Below, one piece after another: positions 1-6,877 of a stretch of 64,000 nucleotides of DNA. Origin of the DNA: Duganella sp. SG902 (GTDB lineage Bacteria; Pseudomonadota; Gammaproteobacteria; Burkholderiales; Burkholderiaceae_D); contig NZ_JABMJK010000009.1 of assembly GCF_013376005.1 (NCBI RefSeq), forward strand, positions 186,001 through 250,000, read 5' to 3'. Position numbers and translations under genes: made by a program. Each line of letters opens with the position of its first letter. The first letter of the stretch is position 1. A model generated the notes under the pieces. The model did no database searches. It worked only from the letters and a program-made list of their open reading frames with translations, and had not been told where the DNA came from.

Positions 1-462
1 CGCCGACGACGCGGCGGCGATCGCCGCACCGCCCATGATGGCGGTCGAATACAGCCCCAGCATGGCCCCTGCGCCGCCGGCATAGCGGCGCTTGATGAAG
101 ACCGGCAGCAGCACCTGCACCAACGCCACGCCGATCCCGGCCAGCACGGCCGTCACGATCAACCCGGTTTGCGACGGCCAAACCAGGCGGGCAAGACAGG
201 CCAGCGCGATCAAGGCGACACCCAGCGTGGTGCCGGTCCGTTCGCCGAACCACGCGCGCAGGCGCCGCCCCAGCAAGGCGCACAGGCCGATGACGGCGAC
301 CGGGATCGTCGTGAGCAGACTGGCCTGGGTGTTGGTCAGGCCGGTCGCGGCGCCGATCTGGTCCAGCAACGGCCCCACGCCCGCCATCACGGGGCGCAGG
401 TTCAACGCCACGCCGACGATGGCAATGGCCGGCAATGCGGCAACGGCTAACAACTTGGTCAT
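1..462 (-). CDS. CynX/NimT-type MFS transporter, 3' part outside window
   Basis: The first 154 codons of a major facilitator exporter are visible; the gene continues past base 1. The translation starts MTKLLAVAALPAIAIVGVAL and shows alternating hydrophobic helices with short basic loops such as GRRLRAWFGERTG. The segment NLRPVMAGVGPLLDQI resembles the start of cyanate/2-nitroimidazole transporters of the CynX/NimT group. The start at 462 has a GAGAG ribosome site just upstream. It diverges from the MarR gene at 592, and the shared intergenic region carries repeated palindromes, so repression by that MarR protein is likely. The substrate is unknown. Family call fairly sure; specific subfamily less so. 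Confidence 0.75.
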   Translation of the reverse strand, partial: MTKLLAVAALPAIAIVGVALNLRPVMAGVGPLLDQIGAATGLTNTQASLLTTIPVAVIGLCALLGRRLRAWFGERTGTTLGVALIALACLARLVWPSQTGLIVTAVLAGIGVALVQVLLPVFIKRRYAGGAGAMLGLYSTAIMGGAAIAAASSA

Positions 463-473
463 GCGCTCTCTTT

Positions 474-524
474 TCTCGATAAAAAGATTCTCGATATCGA
501 GATAAGTATCTCACCATCGAGATA
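474..524. promoter_or_regulatory. Repeated palindromic operator between MFS and marR genes
   Basis: The heptamer TCTCGAT or its complement occurs repeatedly. One copy is at 474-480, a perfect 14-bp palindrome TCTCGATATCGAGA is at 489-502, and an interrupted palindrome TATCTC-N6-GAGATA is at 507-524. The array sits between the divergent starts at 462 and 592. This is the usual place and form of a MarR-family autoregulatory operator. The palindromes are seen directly; the protein that binds them is inferred from gene order. Confidence 0.7.
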
Positions 525-591
525 ATTGGTCAACCGTGCACAAAGGCGGTACCATGGCGGCTGGGATGGCGGAACATGGCGAGGAGCGCGG

Positions 592-1095
592 ATGCAAGAT
601 CGGATTGAACGCATGAAGGCGGAGTGGGCGCGGGAATACCCGGAGCTGGACAGCGATGTGATGGCGACTGTCGGCGCGCTGCTGGAAGCCGGGCAATTGC
701 TCGAGAAGCAGCGCCTGATCCCCTTTGCCGCCAAGTTCGGCCTGCAAAAAGGCGAGTTCGATGTCCTCGCCTCCTTGCGGCGCGCCGGCGCGCCGTATGA
801 GCTTACGCCCACCAACCTGTACGAGGCGATGTTGCTGACCTCCAGCGCCATGACCAGCCGCCTCGACCGGCTGGAACGCGCGGGCCTGGTCGAGCGGCGG
901 CCGGACCCGGCGGACCGTCGCGGCGTGCGGGTGCGCTTGACGGCCAAGGGGCTGGATTTGATCAACGAGATCCTGCCGAAGCACGTCGCCAACGAACAGG
1001 ACGCGCTGGCGCGCCTCGACGTCGCGGAGCGCAAGGAGCTGGACCGGCTGTTGGGGAAGCTCATTCAAGGACTGGCGCCGTCGCGCGAACCTTAG
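592..1095 (+). CDS. MarR family transcriptional regulator
   Basis: The product is a 167-residue winged-helix regulator. The core has the MarR pattern: KFGLQKGEFDVLASLRRAG leads into the recognition region LTSSAMTSRLDRLERAGLVE, followed by the wing RRPDPADRRGVRVRLTAKG and a C-terminal dimerisation helix. An upstream in-frame start at 526 is possible, but the ATG at 592 is preceded at good spacing by GAGGAG (581-586), and the extra residues from 526 are not family-like. It diverges from the MFS gene and probably represses it and itself through the palindromes at 474-524. Such pairs typically respond to a small aromatic or toxic ligand, which cannot be identified here. Confidence 0.88.
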   Translation: MQDRIERMKAEWAREYPELDSDVMATVGALLEAGQLLEKQRLIPFAAKFGLQKGEFDVLASLRRAGAPYELTPTNLYEAMLLTSSAMTSRLDRLERAGLVERRPDPADRRGVRVRLTAKGLDLINEILPKHVANEQDALARLDVAERKELDRLLGKLIQGLAPSREP

Positions 1096-1098
1096 GGC

Positions 1099-1618
1099 GG
1101 CGTGCTTCCGGCAACGCGTACGCGCTACACCGCCACGACACCTACGCCATCGGCCGCACGATCTCCGGCGTGCAGAGCTTCAACTACCGGCGCGACCGCC
1201 GCGACAGCCTGCCCGGCGGCACCATGGTGCTGCACCCCGACGAGGCCCACGATGGCCAGGCCGGCACCGACGAGGCGTCCCATTACCGCGTGATGTACGT
1301 GGCCTCCTCGCTCATCCAGGCCATGCTGGGCGGGCGCGCGAGTATCTGCACGCGCATCACACGGGCGCCGTGACCCTGGCCGAGCTGGAGGCGGCGACCG
1401 GGCGTGACCGCTGGAGCCTGTCGCACGACTTCCGCCTGTTTTTCGGCACCAGCCCCTACCGCCACGTGACCATGCGCCGCCTCGACACGGTGCGCCGCAT
1501 GCTGCTCGCCGGCGCCTCGCTGGTCCACGCGGCGGTGGCGGCCGGTTTCTCCGACCAGAGCCATATGACGCGCCAGTTCCTGAGCACCTTCGGGCAGACG
1601 CCGGACCGGTGGCTGCAA
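1099..1618 (+). pseudogene. AraC family regulator, degraded by internal deletion/frameshift
   Basis: Two pieces of an AraC protein lie in different frames. The first (about 1099-1373) has the cupin-like arm GNAYALHRHDTYAIGRTISG followed by the SLPGGTMVLHPDEAHDG stretch, and lacks a proper N-terminus. The second (about 1334-1618) has the HTH domain with VTLAELEAATGRDRWSLSHD, FGTSPYRHVTMRRL and AGFSDQSHMTRQF. In intact relatives several dozen residues separate these blocks; here they nearly abut at about 1330 and the frame shifts. The gene follows the marR stop directly. It is probably not functional. Fragment identity is clear; the exact lesion is inferred. Confidence 0.75.
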
Positions 1619-1851
1619 TGCGGTTCATCGTGCTCGAAGGCGAGTTGTGCATCGATGTCCGCGGCGGCCCTCTGGGTGAGGCCACCATCACGCTGGGCCC
1701 CGGCCAGATGGCGGTGATCCCGCAGGGCATGGAGCACAAGCCGCGCGCCAGCACCGAGGTGAAGATGCTGCTGATCGAGCCGCGCGGCGTGGTCAACACG
1801 GGCGATGGGCCGGCGGATCATCGCACCGTCGCCAACGACCAGTGGATCTGA
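1609..1851 (+). pseudogene. Cupin-domain protein, N-terminally truncated remnant
   Basis: The frame encodes the C-terminal half of a small cupin: FIVLEGELCIDV, then ITLGPGQMAVIPQGMEHKP and VKMLLIEPRGVVNTG. Intact single-domain cupins of this type are about 110-120 residues and begin with a first motif containing metal-binding histidines, which is absent here. The frame begins inside the end of the AraC remnant, with GTG at 1609 or ATG at 1618, so a deletion probably joined the two genes. It might still be translated as a fragment of about 80 residues, but is unlikely to fold as a normal cupin. Confidence 0.6.
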
Positions 1852-1945
1852 CGTCCTGACCCTGGCTACCCGATCGGGAGATGGCCCGGCTGCGCAATCC
1901 GTCTACAATCCACCCGCATGCGGTTCATGAACTCAAGGCGGAACA

Positions 1946-3037
1946 ATGGAAATGGAAAACACTCAGATTCGCACCCGGCGCACCATCGTGGCCGCCGCCG
2001 GCGCGCTGTTCATGCTGGCCCTCGCCGGCACGCCATCGATGGCGGCGGAAACGGCGCCCTACCGCAGTAACTTACCGGTCGAGGGCCGCTTCGCCGGTTT
2101 CAACGGCGCCACCACCTGGCTCAACTCGGCGCCGCTGACGCCGCAGCAATTGCGCGGCAAGGTGGTGCTGGTGGATTTCTGGACCTATTCGTGCATCAAC
2201 TGCATCCGCACCGTGCCGTACATCCGCGCCTGGGCCGCCAAGTACCGTGATCGCGGGCTGGTGGTGGTCGGCGTGCATACGCCGGAATTCAAGTTCGAGG
2301 AAGACCTGGTCAACATCAACGCCGCCGTCGGCCGCTTCAAGATGGACTATCCGATCGCCCTCGACAGCCGCCAGCAGATCTGGCGCGCGTGGGGCAACCA
2401 GTACTGGCCGGCGCTGTACCTGGCCGACGCCAACGGCATGCTGCGCCATCACCAGTTCGGCGAAGGCGGCTACGACAAGATGGAGCGCGCGATCCAGTCG
2501 CTGCTGGCCGAGGCGGGACCCGGTCCGGTCGATACCTCGCTGGTCAATCCCACCGCCAACGACGAACAAATGCAGCCCGACCTGGCCAGCCTGAATTCCG
2601 GCGAAACCTACGTCGGCTACCAGAAGGCGGAAAACTACCGCGCCACGCCTCGCCTGCGTGAAGACCGCGCGCAGATGTACGCCGTCGACAAGCTTGGCCT
2701 GAACCAGTGGGGCCTGTCCGGCCAGTGGGTGGTGGGCGGCGAAAGCGCCGTCAGCGACGAAGCCGGCGCCGGCATCGCCTACCAGTTCAGCGCGCGCGAC
2801 CTGCACCTGGTGGCGGGTCCGGGCGCGGCCGGCCGCAAGCTGCGCATCAAGGTCACGCTGGACGGCCGCGCGCCGGGCGCCGACCATGGCGCCGACATCG
2901 ACGCCGATGGCGATGGCGTGATCGACGCCACCCGCCTGTATCAGCTGGTGCGGCAGTCGGGCAAGGTGCGCGAGCGCCGCTTCGAGGTGCGCTTCCTCGA
3001 CAAGGGCGCCGAGGCCTTTGCCTTCACCTTCGGCTAA
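1946..3037 (+). CDS. Secreted thioredoxin-fold protein (DipZ/TlpA-like)
   Basis: A 363-residue exported protein. A signal peptide with twin-arginine-like TRRTIVAAAGALFMLALAG and a likely cut after SMAAE opens it. A redoxin domain follows (about residues 50-190) with the active site WTYSCINCIRT (CxxC), then VVVGVHTPEFKFE and WPALYLADANG as in the thioredoxin half of cytochrome c biogenesis protein DipZ. The C-terminal 150 residues resemble the extra domain of DipZ-type proteins and contain a DIDADGDGVID stretch that could bind calcium. The membrane CcdA-like part of DipZ is missing, so electrons must come from another protein. The gene ends in a 4-bp overlap with the convergent GNAT gene. Confidence 0.82.
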   Translation: MEMENTQIRTRRTIVAAAGALFMLALAGTPSMAAETAPYRSNLPVEGRFAGFNGATTWLNSAPLTPQQLRGKVVLVDFWTYSCINCIRTVPYIRAWAAKYRDRGLVVVGVHTPEFKFEEDLVNINAAVGRFKMDYPIALDSRQQIWRAWGNQYWPALYLADANGMLRHHQFGEGGYDKMERAIQSLLAEAGPGPVDTSLVNPTANDEQMQPDLASLNSGETYVGYQKAENYRATPRLREDRAQMYAVDKLGLNQWGLSGQWVVGGESAVSDEAGAGIAYQFSARDLHLVAGPGAAGRKLRIKVTLDGRAPGADHGADIDADGDGVIDATRLYQLVRQSGKVRERRFEVRFLDKGAEAFAFTFG

Positions 3038-3525
3038 GCCAGCGTTTTCTGCCAGTAGCCCACGTCCAGCCAGCGGCCGAACTTGAAGCCGACTTCACGG
3101 AAGTGGGCCACCTTCTCGTAGCCCATCTTCTCATGCAGGGCAACGCTGGCGTCGTTCGGCAAGGCGATGCCGCCGATGACCAGGTGGCAGCCGCGCGCCG
3201 CCAGCTGTTCGAACAGCGCGGCATACAGCGCCGTGCCCAGGCCCTGCCCCGCGCACTCGGGCGCGAGGTAGACCGAGCTCTCGACCGAAAACCGGTACGC
3301 GTGGCGCACCCGCCACTTGGTGGCGTAGGCGTAGCCCGCCACCTTGCCGTCGCGCTCCGCCACCAGCCAGGGCAAGCCGCCGGCCTGCACGTCGGCGATG
3401 CGCTGCGCCATCGCGGCGTCGCTCACCGGCTCCTCCTCGAAGCTGATGGTGGTGTTGGCGATGAAAGGATTGTAAATGGCGGCAATCGCCTTGGCGTCGT
3501 CGGCAACGGCGTCACGAATCTGCAT
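3034..3525 (-). CDS. GNAT N-acetyltransferase, phosphinothricin acetyltransferase-like
   Basis: A 163-residue acetyltransferase of the Pat/Bar type. It begins MQIRDAVADDAKAIAAIYN, has the family FIANTTISFEEEP segment, the acetyl-CoA motif GQGLGTALYAALFEQL at about 105-120 and the C-terminal LHEKMGYEKVAHFREVGFK region followed by WLDVGYWQKTL. These enzymes acetylate the amino group of phosphinothricin, methionine sulfone/sulfoximine or related compounds; the real substrate is not shown by sequence. It is monocistronic, behind the hairpin at 3558-3617, and ends in the 4-base overlap CTAA with the upstream-facing redoxin gene. Confidence 0.88.
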   Translation of the reverse strand: MQIRDAVADDAKAIAAIYNPFIANTTISFEEEPVSDAAMAQRIADVQAGGLPWLVAERDGKVAGYAYATKWRVRHAYRFSVESSVYLAPECAGQGLGTALYAALFEQLAARGCHLVIGGIALPNDASVALHEKMGYEKVAHFREVGFKFGRWLDVGYWQKTLA

Positions 3526-3557
3526 GGGCTGCTCCAGGTTTTTTTTAACATCCTAAC

Positions 3558-3617
3558 AAAAATGGCCCGTCCGCACCGAGCGCGATCTTGAGCGCGTTCA
3601 GTGCGGCGGGCCATTTG
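3558..3617 (-). terminator. Rho-independent terminator of the Cys-rich peptide gene
   Basis: Two arms, AAATGGCCCG with CGCAC and GTGCG with CGGGCCATTT, form a long GC-rich hairpin. Read on the minus strand it is followed by ATTTTTG. It lies directly after the stop codon at 3633 and before the GNAT start at 3525, so it separates these two minus-strand units. Confidence 0.7.
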
Positions 3618-3632
3618 GTCAGTTAGCGGCGC

Positions 3633-3755
3633 TTAGCAGCAGAGCAGCATCTTGATGCAGCAAATCGCATCGCCGCAGCAGCCGGCGTTGGCCGCCAGGG
3701 CCATGGCGGAGCTCAGAAGCAGGCCAGCGGCCAGCGCGAATTTAGTGATCTTCAT
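3633..3755 (-). CDS. Small secreted Cys-rich peptide
   Basis: A 40-residue product starts at 3755, preceded by AAGGAA at good spacing. A signal peptide MKITKFALAAGLLLSSAMAL is followed by AANAGCCGDAICCIKMLLCC. The mature part, about 18 residues after a cut near ALAANA, has three CC pairs. A longer reading from 3821 is possible but would overlap the neighbour and put the signal peptide internally, so it was not used. The product could bind thiophilic metals or form a disulfide-rich peptide; neither is proven. It follows the 87-residue gene at 3803-4066, another small exported Cys-containing protein, probably in one operon ended by the hairpin at 3558-3617. Confidence 0.7.
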   Translation of the reverse strand: MKITKFALAAGLLLSSAMALAANAGCCGDAICCIKMLLCC

Positions 3756-3802
3756 GTTGGTTTCCTTATTGAGTGTATGGGATGGTTGCGGGCTGACGGC
3801 GG

Positions 3803-4066
3803 TCAGTCCGGCGGTGTCCACACTTCTTCATAAGGATCGGGGATGTGCTTCGTCAGCGGCGCGGCGGGCGCCGGCGCCGCCACGAGCGGCAGCGCGGCGG
3901 CCGGGCGGTTGAAGGCCACGGCCGGCGCCGGCGGCGCACAGCCCATGTCGATGCACTGGGCAATGTCGCACGCCGCCGACGGGCAGCACTTGTGCACCGG
4001 GGTCACCGCTTGCGCGGAGGAGCCCAGGATAAACAGTGCCAGCAGCAGGAGACGGAAGAGACGCAT
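3803..4066 (-). CDS. Small exported Cys-containing protein, unknown function
   Basis: An 87-residue product with the signal peptide MRLFRLLLLALFILGSSAQA. The mature part begins VTPVHKCCPSAACDIAQC, giving Cys residues in CC, C, C and C spacing, then a Pro/Ala-rich linker and the acidic tail IPDPYEEVWTPPD. No catalytic motif is visible. It lies 47 bases upstream of the 40-residue Cys-rich peptide on the same strand; the common theme of export plus clustered cysteines suggests a shared envelope or metal-related role. I do not recognise the family. Confidence 0.6.
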   Translation of the reverse strand: MRLFRLLLLALFILGSSAQAVTPVHKCCPSAACDIAQCIDMGCAPPAPAVAFNRPAAALPLVAAPAPAAPLTKHIPDPYEEVWTPPD

Positions 4067-4201
4067 GCGTCCATTCTACGACAATTGCGTTGCGCGCGTC
4101 CGACTAAACAGACCGTGAACCGCAGAGATTTGTTGAAAGATTGCCGGCCCGGTTGTACATTTTTCTGCACTCATAACTAAAAATGTAAGGAGACACACAC
4201 T

Positions 4202-4687
4202 ATGCCTACTCGTCGCGGATTTATCGCGGCCGTGGCAGGACTGGCGCTGGCCAAGTCCTCCCTCGCCCAAACCCAAGCCTTCGTGGTGTACGACGATGAA
4301 CTGAAAAACGGCTGGCAAAGCTGGAGCTGGGCCAAGGTCGACCTGTCCGTGCCGGCCGGCGGCAGCAAGCCAATCAAGGTGCAGGGCGAGCCCTGGAGCG
4401 CGCTGGCGCTGCACCACGACGCCTTCCCCACCGCCGGCTACAGCAAGCTCACGTTCAGCATCAACGGCGGCGGCCAGGGCGGGCAAACGCTGATGATCAA
4501 GGCCATGGTCGACGGCAAGCCGGTCGATTCCAACTTCATCATCCAGCCCAAGGCCAAGACCTGGACCCAGGTGGAGGTGCCGCTCAAGGAGCTGGTCCCC
4601 GATGGCAAGAACATCGACGGCATCTGCTGGCAGGGGCAGGCGAACGCCTACACGCCCTACTACATCACGCGGATCCAGTTTGAGTAA
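4202..4687 (+). CDS. Exported beta-sandwich-like protein, possible carbohydrate binder
   Basis: A 161-residue protein with AAGGAG at 4185-4190 before the start. The N-terminus TRRGFIAAVAGLALA resembles a Tat signal, with a likely cut after SSLAQ. The rest alternates short beta strands: FVVYDDELKNGWQSWSW, then ALHHDAF, KLTFSINGGGQGG, TWTQVEVPLKEL and YYITRIQFE. This pattern of aromatic and Asp/Gly-rich strands is typical of small carbohydrate-binding-like jelly rolls attached to glycan enzymes. It lies 122 bases before the GH97 gene on the same strand, which supports a glycan role. No known family was recognised with certainty. Confidence 0.6.
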   Translation: MPTRRGFIAAVAGLALAKSSLAQTQAFVVYDDELKNGWQSWSWAKVDLSVPAGGSKPIKVQGEPWSALALHHDAFPTAGYSKLTFSINGGGQGGQTLMIKAMVDGKPVDSNFIIQPKAKTWTQVEVPLKELVPDGKNIDGICWQGQANAYTPYYITRIQFE

Positions 4688-4809
4688 GCCGCCCGGCGGC
4701 GCCGTTGCGTCGCGGGTAAATAAACATTCCGCTTTTTGGTGATTTTCATAATTGCGGCGCAGCGGTGCTGATTGCACAATGGGGGATAAAGATAATCCCC
4801 GGAGACTTC

Positions 4810-6792
4810 ATGGCAGATCATACCCGCGCCGCAAGCCTGCTCGCGCTCATCACCCTGGCCGCATCGGCCCACGCGGAAACCGTCACCGTCAAATCGCCCG
4901 ATGGGCGCAACGTGGTGGCGGTCGACAGCGACAAGCTGACCTACACCGTGAGCCGCGACGGCAAGCGGATTATTGAACCCTCCCCGCTGGGTCTCAATCT
5001 GGACATCGGCGCCATCGGTCCGGGCGCGAAGCTGAGCGGCCACGCGGAGCGCAGCGTCAAGGACACTTACGACATCGTGGTCGGCAAGGCGCACAGCGCG
5101 CCCGATCATTTCAACGAATCGAGCCTGGCGTTCGCCGCCAACGGCAAGGCGCCGCAATTCAAGCTGCTGGTGCGCGCCTACGACAACGGCGTGGCGCTGC
5201 GCTACGTGGTGCCGGAGCAGACCGGCCTGTCGGGCTTCAAGGTGATGAGCGAGGCGACGCAATTCAACTTCGCCAAGGACTACGACTGCTGGGGCGCCAA
5301 CATGGGGCGCTTCGATACCAGCTTCGAGGCGGAATACGACAAGATCAAATCATCGGGCATCCGCAACTTCCATAACTTCATGGCGCCGCTGGTGTGCAAG
5401 ACCGGCGCCGGCACCACCACCTTCGCCATCGCCGAATCGGACGTCAAGGACTACCCAGGATTCTTCCTCTCCGGCCGTGGCGACGCCGGCCTGGGCGTGA
5501 TGGTGACGCTGCCGCCGCGCTTCGACAACAACCGCGATTTCCGTTTCCGTAAAACCGTCTCCGCGCAGGTAAGCCTGAAGGGACAAGGCTTCCAGAGCCC
5601 ATGGCGCGTGGTGATGCTGGGCGACGCGCCCGGCGACCTGACCGCGTCGTCGCTGATCCCCACGCTGGCGACGCCGTCGCAAATCAAGGACACCAGCTGG
5701 ATCAAGCCGTCCAAGACCTCGTGGGACTGGTGGAACGACTGGGCCGTCAACGTGCCGAACGCGGGCGTGAACACCGCCACCTACAAGGCCTTCATCGACT
5801 TCTCGAAGGAGATGAAGCTGGACGACATCCTGATCGACGAAGGCTGGTCGGTGGGCAGCGACGTCGAACCGAATCCGCAGGCCGACGTCACCCGCGCCAA
5901 GCCGGAGATGGACATGCCGGCCCTGATGCAGTACGCGAAATCGAAAGGCGTGGGGGTTTGGGTCTGGGTGCAGTGGCAGCAGTTGGACAACCAGATGGAC
6001 GCCGCCTTCAAGCAGTACGCCGCCTGGGGCATCAAGGGCGTGAAGCTCGACTTCATGAACCGCAACGACCAGGAAATGGTCGATTGGTATCACAAGGTGC
6101 TGGCCAAGGCCGCCGAGCATAAGCTGATGGTCGACCTGCACGGCGCCTACCCGCCGAATGGCCTGAACCGCACCTGGCCCAACTACATCACGCAGGAAGG
6201 CGTGCTGGGAGCGGAGAACAACAAGTGGAGCGCGCGCATCACCGCCACGCACAACGTCACGCTGCCGTTCACCCGCATGATCCTCGGCCCCATGGATTAC
6301 ACGCCGGGCGGCTTCCGCAACGTCACGCCGTCGACCTTCGCGTATCGCAATCATGAGCCGGCGGTGATGACCACGCGCGGCCAGGCCGTCGCCATGTACG
6401 TGGTGTACGACAGCCCGTTCCAGATGGTGTCCGACAGCCCGGCCGCCTACAAGAACGCCGACGGCTCGTGGGCCGATGGCGCGGAGTTCATCCAGACCGT
6501 GCCAACGTCGTGGGACGAAACCCGCATCATCGCCGGCGACATCGGCCAGTACATCGTCTCCGCCCGCCGCAAGGGCGACACCTGGTACATCGGCGCCATG
6601 ACCAATGAGGCCGGCCGCACTGTGAAGGTGCCGCTGTCCTTCCTCGGCAAGGGCACGTTCAACGCCCATCTGCTGCAGGACGGCGCCGACGCCAGCCACC
6701 TGAAGGCCAGCGATGCCAAGGTCAACGCCACGCAGAGCATCACGCTCAAGCTGGCGCCATCCGGCGGCGCGGTGGCGGTAATCAAGCCGTAA
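4810..6792 (+). CDS. GH97 glycoside hydrolase, retaining alpha-galactosidase-like
   Basis: A 660-residue periplasmic or secreted enzyme. The start at 4810 follows GGAGA and opens a signal peptide ending ASAHA. An N-terminal beta-super-sandwich is followed by a TIM barrel with DDILIDEGWS, GVKLDFMNRNDQEMVDWY and DLHGAYPPNGLNRTWPNYI. Asp414 in KLDFM is at the place of the nucleophile of retaining GH97 enzymes, and Glu463 in TQEGVLG is a candidate acid/base. Inverting SusB-type alpha-glucosidases lack the Asp. The enzyme therefore probably releases alpha-galactose from oligosaccharides with retention. A terminator at 6798-6824 closes the unit. Confidence 0.88.
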   Translation: MADHTRAASLLALITLAASAHAETVTVKSPDGRNVVAVDSDKLTYTVSRDGKRIIEPSPLGLNLDIGAIGPGAKLSGHAERSVKDTYDIVVGKAHSAPDHFNESSLAFAANGKAPQFKLLVRAYDNGVALRYVVPEQTGLSGFKVMSEATQFNFAKDYDCWGANMGRFDTSFEAEYDKIKSSGIRNFHNFMAPLVCKTGAGTTTFAIAESDVKDYPGFFLSGRGDAGLGVMVTLPPRFDNNRDFRFRKTVSAQVSLKGQGFQSPWRVVMLGDAPGDLTASSLIPTLATPSQIKDTSWIKPSKTSWDWWNDWAVNVPNAGVNTATYKAFIDFSKEMKLDDILIDEGWSVGSDVEPNPQADVTRAKPEMDMPALMQYAKSKGVGVWVWVQWQQLDNQMDAAFKQYAAWGIKGVKLDFMNRNDQEMVDWYHKVLAKAAEHKLMVDLHGAYPPNGLNRTWPNYITQEGVLGAENNKWSARITATHNVTLPFTRMILGPMDYTPGGFRNVTPSTFAYRNHEPAVMTTRGQAVAMYVVYDSPFQMVSDSPAAYKNADGSWADGAEFIQTVPTSWDETRIIAGDIGQYIVSARRKGDTWYIGAMTNEAGRTVKVPLSFLGKGTFNAHLLQDGADASHLKASDAKVNATQSITLKLAPSGGAVAVIKP

Positions 6793-6797
6793 GACGG

Positions 6798-6824
6798 GAC
6801 GCGGCCTCGGCCGCGTCTTATTTT
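6798..6824 (+). terminator. Rho-independent terminator after GH97 gene
   Basis: The stem GACGCGGC / GCCGCGTC (6798-6805 with 6810-6817) has a 4-base loop and is followed by TTATTTT. It stands six bases after the GH97 stop codon and just before the iron-regulated receptor promoter. Confidence 0.8.
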
Positions 6825-6867
6825 CGTGATAATATTGAATGCGAATCATTATCATTCAATATTCACG
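6825..6867. promoter_or_regulatory. Fur box inside a larger dyad, upstream of siderophore receptor
   Basis: The stretch 6835-6853 contains AATCATTATC and matches the 19-bp Fur consensus at about 14 of 19 positions. It is framed by two arms, CGTGATAATATTGAAT (6825-6840) and ATTCAATATTCACG (6854-6867), that pair except for a two-base bulge. The position 11 bases before the TonB receptor start at 6878 suggests iron-dependent repression. The Fur match is from known consensus; no binding evidence is available. Confidence 0.7.
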
Positions 6868-6877
6868 AAAGTAATTT

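Noticed and set aside
3633-3821. 62-residue version of the Cys-rich peptide
   Set aside because: It overlaps the preceding gene, lacks a ribosome site and buries the signal peptide; the 40-residue version has AAGGAA and a proper N-terminus.
5350-6855. A 501-codon frame antisense to GH97
   Set aside because: No motif, biased His/Arg/Val composition, and the sense frame has clear GH97 motifs.
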